NCBI GenBank assembly: GCA_015069095.1 | Contig: SVJH01000007.1 | Location: 27,984-91,983, forward strand | Origin: Oscillospiraceae bacterium | GTDB taxonomy: Bacteria; Bacillota; Clostridia; UMGS1810 | Direction: 5' to 3' | Length of the DNA stretch: 64,000 nt | Shown: positions 56,909 through 64,000 of the stretch, one piece after another | How the letters are laid out: every line of letters starts with the position of its first letter | How positions within the stretch are numbered: the first letter of the stretch is position 1 | Program-made: the position numbers and the translations under genes | Notes under the pieces: generated by a model | Databases searched by the model: none | Seen by the model: the letters and a program-made list of their open reading frames with translations, nothing else | What the model was told of the DNA's origin: nothing

Positions 56909-57901
56909 GTGACTTATATTCCAAACGAAAAAAGATATGATGTTATGAAATATAAAAATTGTGGTGAGTCTGGCCTTAAACTTCCTGCTATATCACTTGG
57001 TCTGTGGCATAATTTTGGCGACAACTCTGATTTTAATAATATGTGCCAAATGTGTTTTACGGCGTTTGATAGTGGTATAACTCATTTTGACCTTGCAAAC
57101 AACTATGGACCTAAAGAAGGCAGTGCGGAGAAAAACTTTGGTAAAATACTAAATGATCATATGAAAAATTACCGTGATGAAATGGTAATAAGTACAAAAG
57201 CAGGATATTATATGTGGCCTGGACCATACGGAGATTTTGGTAGTAAAAAATATCTTGTTTCGAGTCTTGACCAAAGCCTCAAAAGAATGAATATTGATTA
57301 CGTCGACATATTTTATCATCATAGAATGGATAAAAACACACCGCTTTATGAAACAATGTGGGCACTTGATGGAATTGTTAAAAGCGGAAAAGCACTTTAT
57401 ATTGGATTATCAAATTATGACGGCGAAACAATGGAAGAAGCAACAAAAATTTTAAATGACCTTCATTGCCCGTTTATAATAAATCAGAATAAATATTCAA
57501 TTTTTGACAGAACGGTAGAAAAAAACGGAATATTAAAATCAGCAATTGAAAATAAAAAAGGAATGATAATTTTCAGTCCTCTTGCACAGGGGCTTTTAAC
57601 TGAAAGATATTTAAACGGCGTTCCAAATGACAGCAGAGTAAAAACTGACGGAAGGTTTTTGAGTGAAAAATCCATTACAGAAAATGTGATGGAAAAAGTA
57701 AAAAAACTTAATAAAATAGCAAAAGAACGCGGTCAAACACTTGCACAAATGGCGCTTTCTTGGCTTTATAGTAAAGATGGTATAACAAGTGTTTTAATCG
57801 GTGCTTCAAAGCCGGAGCAGATAAGAGAAAACATTAAAATGATTGAAAATACTGAGTTTACAAACGATGAACTTGATGCAATCGATAAAATAGTTTTATA
57901 A
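56909..57901 (+). CDS. Aldo-keto reductase, YghZ / Kv-beta-like
   Basis: About 330 residues, NADPH-dependent barrel. The catalytic tetrad is visible: Asp and Tyr in THFDLANNYGP, Lys in VISTKAGYYMWPGPYG, His in DIFYHHRMD. QNKYSIFDR and VLIGASKPEQIRENI bind the cofactor. The GPYGDFGSKKYL insertion is typical of L-glyceraldehyde 3-phosphate reductases (YghZ/Gpr), a methylglyoxal-detoxification related activity. It is followed after 17 bases by a glycosidase gene, suggesting carbohydrate handling. GTG 56909 with AGTGGTG is the likely start. Confidence 0.9.
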   Translation: MTYIPNEKRYDVMKYKNCGESGLKLPAISLGLWHNFGDNSDFNNMCQMCFTAFDSGITHFDLANNYGPKEGSAEKNFGKILNDHMKNYRDEMVISTKAGYYMWPGPYGDFGSKKYLVSSLDQSLKRMNIDYVDIFYHHRMDKNTPLYETMWALDGIVKSGKALYIGLSNYDGETMEEATKILNDLHCPFIINQNKYSIFDRTVEKNGILKSAIENKKGMIIFSPLAQGLLTERYLNGVPNDSRVKTDGRFLSEKSITENVMEKVKKLNKIAKERGQTLAQMALSWLYSKDGITSVLIGASKPEQIRENIKMIENTEFTNDELDAIDKIVL

Positions 57902-57918
57902 TAAAAGGGGAATTTATT

Positions 57919-59136
57919 ATGGAAAAATTTAATTATTATAAAGAACTTATAACAGAATATGCAAAAAGCAACTTTGAAAAATTATTTAGAGAACCCGACG
58001 GACTTTTAAAACATAAATTCATCGTTCCAGGCTCGAAATACTCAAGTGATTTATGGGACTGGGATAGTTGGCTTACAAATATAGCAATGAGAAAACTGGG
58101 CGATAACGATAAACTTTTTGAATATGAAAAAGGATGTATTTTAAACTTTTTGGAAAATACAACTGATGAAGGTCAAATGCCAATATGTATTAAACCGGAG
58201 TCTACTCTTGGTGGACCTTTAGACCCGGGTAATAAAAATATTCACAAACCATGCTTGTGTCAGCACGCATTATTTATATGCGAAGAAAATAATTCATTTG
58301 AATGGCTAAAAGATGGATTTTCTGTGATGGAAAAATTTATTTCATATTACTATAAAAATTGTTTGCATGAATCGGGTTTGTTTTTCTGGCTTGATGATGG
58401 TGCAATTGGCGTAGATAATGATCCTTGTACTTTTTACAGACCTGAAAAAAGTTCTGGTTCAATCTATCTTAATACGCTTATGTATAAAGAACTTATATCA
58501 ATTGCAACAATAGCCGAAAAACTTGGTTTTTCAGATAAAAAAGAAATGTATATCAAGAAAGCCGAAGAACTCAAAAATGCAATAAGAGAACATATGTGGG
58601 ATGAAAGAAATGGCTTTTATTATAGCGTTGATTTGAACTTGTACCCTGTAAATCCAGAAGATGGAAGACACTCAGGATGCCCGAGACACTGGAGTACGCT
58701 TATCCAAAGAATTGATGTGTGGACAGGTTTTATGCCAATGTGGGCTGGTATCGCTACAAAAGAAGAAGCAAAACGTATTGTTGAAGAAAACTATAAAAAT
58801 GAAAGAACATTCAATTCACCATACGGTGTTCGTTCGCTTTCAAAACTTGAAAAAATGTATCGTGTAGTAAAATCAGGAAATCCTTCGTGTTGGCTTGGAC
58901 CTATCTGGGGAATAGCAAACTATATGGTTTTTGAAGGTTTACTAAACTACGGATATATCGAAGAAGCAAAAGAACTTGGATATAAAACAGTTAAACTTTT
59001 TGGTCAGGATGTTGAAAAAAGCGGTCAGTTCCATGAATACTATGACGGTGATACAGGCGAAGGCGTGCACAATATAGGATTCCAAAGTTGGAATTTGCTT
59101 GTTGTAAATATGATAGAAAAATTAGAAAATTTATAA
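57919..59136 (+). CDS. MGH1-like (alpha/alpha)6 glycoside hydrolase
   Basis: 405 residues, cytoplasmic. SDLWDWDSWLTNIAMRKLGD at about 33-52, FFWLDDGAIGVDNDP, VDLNLYPVNPEDGR, SPYGVRSLSK and NPSCWLGPIWGIANYMVFEG are typical of trehalase-like clan GH-G enzymes (GH37/GH63/MGH1). The Asp in the DDG segment and a Glu in FHEYYDGDTGEG could be the catalytic pair. The substrate may be a small alpha-glucoside or mannosylglycerate-like compound; that is not decidable. The gene is co-transcribed with the aldo-keto reductase. Confidence 0.82.
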   Translation: MEKFNYYKELITEYAKSNFEKLFREPDGLLKHKFIVPGSKYSSDLWDWDSWLTNIAMRKLGDNDKLFEYEKGCILNFLENTTDEGQMPICIKPESTLGGPLDPGNKNIHKPCLCQHALFICEENNSFEWLKDGFSVMEKFISYYYKNCLHESGLFFWLDDGAIGVDNDPCTFYRPEKSSGSIYLNTLMYKELISIATIAEKLGFSDKKEMYIKKAEELKNAIREHMWDERNGFYYSVDLNLYPVNPEDGRHSGCPRHWSTLIQRIDVWTGFMPMWAGIATKEEAKRIVEENYKNERTFNSPYGVRSLSKLEKMYRVVKSGNPSCWLGPIWGIANYMVFEGLLNYGYIEEAKELGYKTVKLFGQDVEKSGQFHEYYDGDTGEGVHNIGFQSWNLLVVNMIEKLENL

Positions 59137-59149
59137 CTTGGAGAATTTA

Positions 59150-60796
59150 ATGAAAGTACTTTTAACTGCACTCAATGCAAAATATATACATATAAATCTT
59201 GCACTTAAGTGTCTTGCAAAATACTGCGAGGAATTTAAGCCACAAATTAAAGAATACACTATAAATGATAATATCGATTCCATAATTGCAAACATTCATC
59301 AGCAAAAAGCAGACGTAGTTGCATTTTCGTGTTATATTTGGAGCATCGAAAAAATACTTTATATAAGTGAGTGCCTAAAAAAAATAAATCCTAACGTAAT
59401 TATAATCCTTGGCGGACACGAGGTTTCGTATGACGCCGATGATATAATAAAAGAAAATAGTGCAATTGACTATATTATCCGTATGGAGGGCGAAAAACCG
59501 TTAAAAGAACTTTTAAAATTTATAAAATACGGCGGAAATATTAAAGATGTTCCGTCGATAACATACAGATTAGGCGAAGAAATTGTTTCTAATAAACTTT
59601 CAGAGCCTGTTGATATGAATGAATATGAATTTATGTACGGCGACGAAATCAAAGATTACAAAGGGAAGATTATATATTATGAATCGAGCAGGGGATGTCC
59701 GTACAGATGCAGTTATTGCCTTTCATCAAATACTAAAAAAGTAAACTTTTTAAATGTTGAAAGAGTAAAAAAAGAACTTATGTTTTTTATCGAAAATGAT
59801 GTTCCGTTGGTGAAATTTGTTGACAGAACTTTTAATGCCGATAAAAAAAGAGCAAATGAGATTTTTAAATTTATAATCGAAAATAAGAAAAATACAAAAT
59901 TTCATTTTGAACTTGCAGGAAATTTAATAGATGATGAAACTATTGATATCTTAAAAACTGCACCAAAAGATTTAATTCAGTTTGAAATAGGCGTTCAATC
60001 AACAAACAAAGAAACAATTACTGCAATAGGTAGAAATATAGAATTTGAAAAAATTAGAGAAAACGTAAAAAAAATCCTTAAATTAAATACAATTCATGTT
60101 CATCTTGATCTTATTGCAGGGCTTCCTTTTGAAGATTATCAAACATTTAAAAAATCATTTGATGATGTAATAAATATCCGTGCACAAATGCTTCAACTTG
60201 GATTTTTAAAACTTTTAAAGGGATCTAAAATCCGAAATGAATATAAAAAGTATAATTATAAATTTAAATCAAAAGCACCATATGAAGTTATAAGTAATGA
60301 TTTTATTACATTTGACGAACTTATCAAACTTAAAAATATAGAAAACATTTTAGATAAGTATTATAATAGCGGACAATTTAAATACTCAATCGGTTTTTTG
60401 TTTGAAAAATTTGAGTCAAAGTTTGAAATATTTGAAAAAATATCTGACTACTATCTCAAAAACGGATTTTTTGAAATATCTGTATCTTACGACACACAAT
60501 ATGATATTTTAGAAAAAATATTTAATATAGACGGCTTTTCTGATTGTGTAAAAATGGACAGAATGTTAAATAATAAAGCGAAGATGAAATACGAGCATTC
60601 AGAAGAATTTAAAAATAAGTGTTTTGAATTTTTAAAAAACGAAGGAAATGTAAAAAAATATCTTTCATATTTTAAAGAAAGTTCGCCCAAAAAAATGTAT
60701 TCTCTTTTAAGGTTTGAAAAACTATTTGGAAAAGTGTATATGTATGATAGTAAAAACTCAAATTTAGTCGATGTTACGAATGATTTTATTATGTAA
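59150..60796 (+). CDS. B12-binding radical SAM protein with DUF4080-like C-terminus
   Basis: About 548 residues. An N-terminal cobalamin-binding domain (VLLTALNAKYIHINLALKCL, VIIILGGHEVSYD) is followed by a radical SAM domain with the cluster motif CPYRCSYC at about 184-191 (preceded by YYESSRG) and LIAGLPFEDYQTF. The C-terminal 190 residues match the DUF4080 type by position. Many clostridial genomes carry one, often of unknown substrate; methylation or rearrangement chemistry is possible. ATG 59150 with GGAG at 59140 is the start. It follows the glycosidase after 13 bases. Confidence 0.88.
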   Translation: MKVLLTALNAKYIHINLALKCLAKYCEEFKPQIKEYTINDNIDSIIANIHQQKADVVAFSCYIWSIEKILYISECLKKINPNVIIILGGHEVSYDADDIIKENSAIDYIIRMEGEKPLKELLKFIKYGGNIKDVPSITYRLGEEIVSNKLSEPVDMNEYEFMYGDEIKDYKGKIIYYESSRGCPYRCSYCLSSNTKKVNFLNVERVKKELMFFIENDVPLVKFVDRTFNADKKRANEIFKFIIENKKNTKFHFELAGNLIDDETIDILKTAPKDLIQFEIGVQSTNKETITAIGRNIEFEKIRENVKKILKLNTIHVHLDLIAGLPFEDYQTFKKSFDDVINIRAQMLQLGFLKLLKGSKIRNEYKKYNYKFKSKAPYEVISNDFITFDELIKLKNIENILDKYYNSGQFKYSIGFLFEKFESKFEIFEKISDYYLKNGFFEISVSYDTQYDILEKIFNIDGFSDCVKMDRMLNNKAKMKYEHSEEFKNKCFEFLKNEGNVKKYLSYFKESSPKKMYSLLRFEKLFGKVYMYDSKNSNLVDVTNDFIM

Positions 60797-60800
60797 AATA

Positions 60801-60829
60801 TTGACAAATTTTTTAAGAAAGAGTATAAT
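60801..60829 (+). promoter_or_regulatory. Consensus promoter for the cysK-ddh-guaA unit
   Basis: TTGACA at 60801-60806 and TATAAT at 60824-60829, spacer 17 bp: a perfect match, four bases after the preceding stop. Confidence 0.88.
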
Positions 60830-60871
60830 ACAATATATTCTTCTATGATTTGAAATTATCCGGAGGTAACA

Positions 60872-61798
60872 ATGGTATATAATAATGTTCTGGAAGCGGT
60901 AGGCAATACTCCAATGATTAAACTTACCAATATGGTAGATGACGACAGTGCACAGATTTTAGTTAAATATGAAGGATTAAATGTTGGCGGTTCAATAAAA
61001 ACAAGAACTGCTTTAAATATGATAAATGATGCTGAAAAAAAGGGTCTTATAAATAAAGATTCAATAATTGTTGAACCTACAAGCGGAAATCAGGGAATCG
61101 GTCTTGCTCTTGTGGGCGCAGTTAAAGGATACAAAACAATTATCGTTATGCCAGATTCAGTAAGTGAAGAAAGAAGAAAACTTGTAGAGCATTATGGTGC
61201 ACAGGTTATTTTAATTCACGATGCAGGGAATATTGGAGAATGTATTGAAATGTGTCTTGAAACTGCACTTAAAATGAAAGATGAAAACCCAAATGTATAT
61301 GTCCCTCAGCAATTTGTCAATCCTGCAAATCCTTCCATTCAAAAAAGTCAGACAGGTATGGAAATAATAAATCAGGTTGATGGACCAATTGACGGATTTT
61401 GCTCCGGAATCGGTACCGGTGGAACTATTACAGGCATAGGCGAAACTTTAAAAGAATATAACCCTGATATTACAATCTGGGCAGTTGAGCCAAAACACGC
61501 TGCAATTCTTTCAGGTGGTTCTATCGGTACACATCTTCAAATGGGAATAGGAGATGGCATAATTCCTGATATTTTAAATCAAAATATATATTCAGATATA
61601 TGCATTATCGAAGATGATGAAGCAATACAAACAGCAAAAGACCTTGCTTCAAAAGAAGGTATAATGTGTGGTATATCAAGTGGAACAAATGTTGCCGCAG
61701 CAATCAAACTTGCAAAAAAACTTGGTAAAGGAAAAACTGTAGTTACAGTTTTACCAGATACAGCGGAAAGATATTTTTCAACACCGCTTTTTAAGTAA
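60872..61798 (+). CDS. cysK: PLP-dependent cysteine synthase-family protein
   Basis: 308 residues of fold type II. Lys43 in GLNVGGSIKTRTA should bind PLP, and SGIGTGGTITGIGE holds the phosphate. Two motifs differ from standard O-acetylserine sulfhydrylase: the substrate loop is TSGNQG (Gln74) not TSGNTG, and KSQTGMEI stands where HYxTTGPEI is usual. Cysteine synthesis from O-acetylserine is likely, but a related beta-substitution is possible. GGAGG precedes ATG 60872. ddh follows after 19 bases, and the two are probably co-transcribed. Confidence 0.82.
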   Translation: MVYNNVLEAVGNTPMIKLTNMVDDDSAQILVKYEGLNVGGSIKTRTALNMINDAEKKGLINKDSIIVEPTSGNQGIGLALVGAVKGYKTIIVMPDSVSEERRKLVEHYGAQVILIHDAGNIGECIEMCLETALKMKDENPNVYVPQQFVNPANPSIQKSQTGMEIINQVDGPIDGFCSGIGTGGTITGIGETLKEYNPDITIWAVEPKHAAILSGGSIGTHLQMGIGDGIIPDILNQNIYSDICIIEDDEAIQTAKDLASKEGIMCGISSGTNVAAAIKLAKKLGKGKTVVTVLPDTAERYFSTPLFK

Positions 61799-61817
61799 AT
61801 ACATCGGAGGGAATAAT

Positions 61818-62801
61818 ATGTCAATAAAAATAGGTATTGTCGGATACGGAAATTTAGGCCGTGGAGTAGAAAGTGCTGTTTTTAAATCAAATGATATGGA
61901 ACTTGTTGCGCTATTTACAAGAAGAGACCCAAAAACTATTAAAACTAATACACAAATTCCTGTATATCACATTGATGAAATTAAAAAATTTAAAGATGCA
62001 GTAGATGTTTTGATACTTTGTGGCGGAAGTGCGAACGATCTTCCTACACAAACACCAGATCTTGCTAAGAATTTCAATGTAATTGACAGTTTTGATACTC
62101 ACGCAAGAATTCCTGAGCATTTTGAAAATGTTGATACACAAAGCAAAAACGGAAAAAAGGTAAGTATCATTTCAGTCGGATGGGATCCGGGGCTATTTTC
62201 TCTTAACCGTTTGTATGGTCAGGCAATTCTTCCAAATGGAAATGATTATACTTTCTGGGGAAAAGGCGTAAGTCAAGGACATAGCGATGCTATAAGAAGG
62301 ATTGAAGGTGTACTTGATGCAAGACAGTATACAATTCCTGTTGAAGATGCATTAAATAGCGTAAGAAACGGCGAGAACCCTTCTCTTACAACAAGACAGA
62401 AACATATAAGAGAATGTTTTGTTGTTGCAAAAGAAGATGCCGATAAAGAAAAAATAGAAACAGAAATTAAAACTATGCCAAACTATTTTGCTGATTATGA
62501 CACAATTGTTCATTTTATTTCGATGGATGAACTTATGCGCGATCATAAAGGTATTCCTCATGGCGGAATGGTATTTAGAACCGGAACAACTGGATTGAAT
62601 GACGAAAATAAACACATAATTGAATATAGATTAAAACTTGATTCAAATCCTGAATTTACATCAAGCGTACTTGTTGCATATGCAAGAGCAGCATACAGAC
62701 TAAACAAAGACGGAGATTACGGTTGCAAAACAGTTTTTGATATCGCACCAAAATATTTGCATCCCGCATCTGATGAAGAATTAAGAAAAAATTTACTATA
62801 A
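61818..62801 (+). CDS. ddh: meso-Diaminopimelate dehydrogenase
   Basis: Ddh converts tetrahydrodipicolinate and ammonia to meso-diaminopimelate with NADPH in one step, supplying peptidoglycan and lysine. 327 residues: KIGIVGYGNLGRGVESAV (Rossmann), CGGSANDLPTQTPDLAKNF, VIDSFDTHARIPEHF, SVGWDPGLFSLNRLYG, FWGKGVSQGHSDAIRRI. All fit the enzyme well. GGAGGG precedes ATG 61818. Its presence suggests the organism can bypass the acylated DAP pathway. Confidence 0.97.
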   Translation: MSIKIGIVGYGNLGRGVESAVFKSNDMELVALFTRRDPKTIKTNTQIPVYHIDEIKKFKDAVDVLILCGGSANDLPTQTPDLAKNFNVIDSFDTHARIPEHFENVDTQSKNGKKVSIISVGWDPGLFSLNRLYGQAILPNGNDYTFWGKGVSQGHSDAIRRIEGVLDARQYTIPVEDALNSVRNGENPSLTTRQKHIRECFVVAKEDADKEKIETEIKTMPNYFADYDTIVHFISMDELMRDHKGIPHGGMVFRTGTTGLNDENKHIIEYRLKLDSNPEFTSSVLVAYARAAYRLNKDGDYGCKTVFDIAPKYLHPASDEELRKNLL

Positions 62802-62823
62802 ATAATATTTTGGAGGAGATACT

Positions 62824-63804
62824 ATGGACACAAACAAAAGACCTGATACAATGGCTCGTATTCAGACAAAAGAGCAGGCAGATGAATTTATAAAAATTCA
62901 AGTTGAAGAAGTAAGAAAACAAGTAGGGGACAAAAAAGTTCTTTTGGCACTATCCGGTGGCGTTGACTCAAGCGTTGTTGCCGCACTTTTAATAAAAGCA
63001 ATTGGCAAACAACTTGTGTGCGTGCACGTTAATCATGGTTTAATGAGAAAAGGCGAAAGCGAAAATGTTATTGAAGTTTTCAAAAACCAACTTGACGCTA
63101 ACCTTATATATATTGATGCAACAGACAGATTCTTAAGCAAACTTGAAGGAGTTTATGAACCTGAAAAGAAACGTAAAATAATTGGAAATGAATTTATAGT
63201 TGTATTTGATGAAGAAGCAAGAAAACTTGATGATATCGATTTTCTTGCACAGGGAACAATTTATCCCGACATCTTAGAAAGTGACGGAGTTAAAGCACAC
63301 CATAATGTTGGTGGACTTCCTGAAGAAATGAAATTTGAACTTGTTGAACCTGTAAAACTTCTTTATAAAGATGAAGTCCGTGTTGTAGGTAAAGCACTTG
63401 GTCTTCCTGAAGAAATGGTTGATCGTCAGCCGTTCCCAGGTCCTGGTCTTGGTGTAAGATGCCTTGGCGCAATAACACGTGACAGACTCCATGCATTAAG
63501 AGAAGCGGATGCAATTCTTAGAGAAGAATTTGATAAATGCGGTCTTGCAAAAAAAGTATGGCAGTATTTTATTGCAGTTCCTGATTTTAAAAGCGTTGGA
63601 GTAAAAGATGACAAACGCTATGAAGGATGGCCTGCAATTATCCGCGCAGTCAATACAAAAGATGCTATGACAGCAACAATCGAAGAAATTCCATATGATA
63701 TCCTTCATAAAATAACAAATCGTATTACAAACGAAGTAGAAGGAATCAACAGAGTCCTTTTAGATCTAACTCCAAAGCCTGTAGGCACTATCGAGTGGGA
63801 ATAA
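62824..63804 (+). CDS. guaA: GMP synthase ATP-pyrophosphatase subunit, without glutaminase domain
   Basis: 326 residues. Contains the PP-loop LLALSGGVDSSVVAALL at about 40-56, VHVNHGLMRKGE, FLAQGTIYPDILES, HHNVGGLPEEM, FPGPGLGVRCLG and the C-terminal RVLLDLTPKPVGTIEWE. These convert XMP to GMP using ammonia. The glutamine amidotransferase domain that forms the first 200 residues in most bacteria is missing. GGAGGAG directly before ATG 62824 and an intact ddh upstream show that it is a real short gene, as in archaeal split GMP synthases. The partner subunit is not in the window. Confidence 0.93.
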   Translation: MDTNKRPDTMARIQTKEQADEFIKIQVEEVRKQVGDKKVLLALSGGVDSSVVAALLIKAIGKQLVCVHVNHGLMRKGESENVIEVFKNQLDANLIYIDATDRFLSKLEGVYEPEKKRKIIGNEFIVVFDEEARKLDDIDFLAQGTIYPDILESDGVKAHHNVGGLPEEMKFELVEPVKLLYKDEVRVVGKALGLPEEMVDRQPFPGPGLGVRCLGAITRDRLHALREADAILREEFDKCGLAKKVWQYFIAVPDFKSVGVKDDKRYEGWPAIIRAVNTKDAMTATIEEIPYDILHKITNRITNEVEGINRVLLDLTPKPVGTIEWE

Positions 63805-63811
63805 GTAATCA

Positions 63812-63900
63812 AATCCTCGAAAGTGGCTTAAAATAAGGCTTTTCGGGACTTTGAAATCTGCAATGATACTAAATTGATACTATTTTACTATTGCAGACAA
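63812..63900. other. Repeat-rich sequence after guaA, possible attachment site
   Basis: Eight bases after the guaA stop begins a structured stretch with no open frame. An imperfect TCCTCGAAAG / CTTTTCGGGA pairing lies at 63812-63847. Then inverted TCTGCAAT (63857-63864) and ATTGCAGA (63890-63897) enclose two direct TGATACTA copies (63864-63871 and 63875-63882, 11-bp spacing). The 3' end of guaA is a known integration target of genomic islands. No integrase is visible before the window ends. Confidence 0.4.
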
Positions 63901-63918
63901 TAAACGATTATAAAAACT

Positions 63919-63956
63919 ATCCCCCTGAAAACGACAAAGTTTTCAGGGGGATTTTT
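63919..63956. terminator. Strong, possibly bidirectional terminator
   Basis: A perfect 14-bp stem, ATCCCCCTGAAAAC / GTTTTCAGGGGGAT (63919-63932, 63939-63952), then TTTTT; on the minus strand AGTTTTT follows. Confidence 0.92.
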
Positions 63957-63974
63957 CTGTCTATGGATAAAAAA

Positions 63975-64000
63975 TTATTCTTCCTTTTCTTTTTCTCGCA
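63975..64000 (-). CDS. Possible 3' end of a minus-strand gene (partial)
   Basis: On the minus strand the frame ending at TAA (63975-63977) gives a charged tail, REKEKEE, directly before the bidirectional terminator. Another frame ends at 63961 with RKRKGRIIFYP. Too little is visible to choose or to name it. Confidence 0.3.

Noticed and set aside
62760..62830. Frameshift or deletion joining a lost glutaminase domain to guaA
   Set aside because: The upstream gene ddh is intact to its normal C-terminus and guaA has its own strong ribosome site.

Overview
The window is a continuous, gene-dense stretch of an A+T-rich bacterial chromosome. It fits an anaerobic, probably endospore-forming member of the class Clostridia. 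Evidence for this is the spoIIAA-spoIIAB-sigF operon, a ytxC homologue, a candidate spoVM next to rpmB, hprK/rapZ/yvcK/whiA carbon-control genes, AGGAGG-type ribosome binding sites, many TTG and GTG starts, and strong intrinsic terminators. No rRNA, tRNA, CRISPR array, phage module or transposase gene was seen. Genus cannot be assigned from what is visible.

Layout. 1-5 kb: rsmD-coaD-coiled-coil gene, then proB-proA-nfeD-SPFH. 5-15 kb is accessory: an SLH-domain surface protein, a gene-less repeat element, a predicted metal exporter, a cytoplasmic GH20 hexosaminidase and a large secreted GH30 hydrolase. 15-19.5 kb (minus strand): DUF378 gene, the protein-quality genes tig-clpP-clpX, and a metallophosphoesterase. 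19.6-23.5 kb: comEC, holA, two tiny ORFs (the second resembles spoVM), and convergent rpmB. 23.6-33.5 kb: one long co-directional run hprK-php-glk-murB-rapZ-yvcK-whiA-dnaE. 33.5-39.2 kb: pfkA-pgsA-small membrane protein-valS-folC. 39.2-40.8 kb: spoIIA operon behind a sigma-H-like promoter. 41.0-41.5 kb: a 500-bp inverted-repeat element carrying a DUF559 nuclease-like gene. 41.6-46.6 kb: HAD phosphatase, DUF6873 protein, YtxC, a small protein, an alpha/beta hydrolase and glutamine synthetase. 46.7-53.4 kb: complete F-type ATP synthase operon. 53.5-60.8 kb: lipoprotein, MBOAT-DHHW acylation pair, aldo-keto reductase, MGH1-like glycosidase and a B12/radical SAM protein. 60.8-63.8 kb: cysK-like, ddh and a stand-alone GMP synthase ATP-pyrophosphatase subunit.

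How the genes work together. The hprK-to-dnaE run joins carbon catabolite sensing (HPr kinase, RapZ, YvcK, glucokinase) with wall precursor synthesis (MurB), the WhiA regulator and the replicative polymerase. Diaminopimelate dehydrogenase supplies meso-DAP and lysine. The ATP synthase c subunit has a two-carboxylate pattern (Glu32 and Glu65, followed by Thr66-Thr67) that points to sodium coupling. Its epsilon subunit lacks the C-terminal inhibitory helices.

The most unusual items are: the DUF559-carrying inverted-repeat element, whose CDS takes its ribosome binding site from the left end and its stop codon from the right terminal repeat, with a degenerate gene-less relative at 8.2 kb; the 24-codon spoVM candidate and its 54-codon Cys-rich membrane neighbour; the two-carboxylate c subunit; the split GMP synthase; and a repeat-rich stretch just after guaA that could be an integration site.
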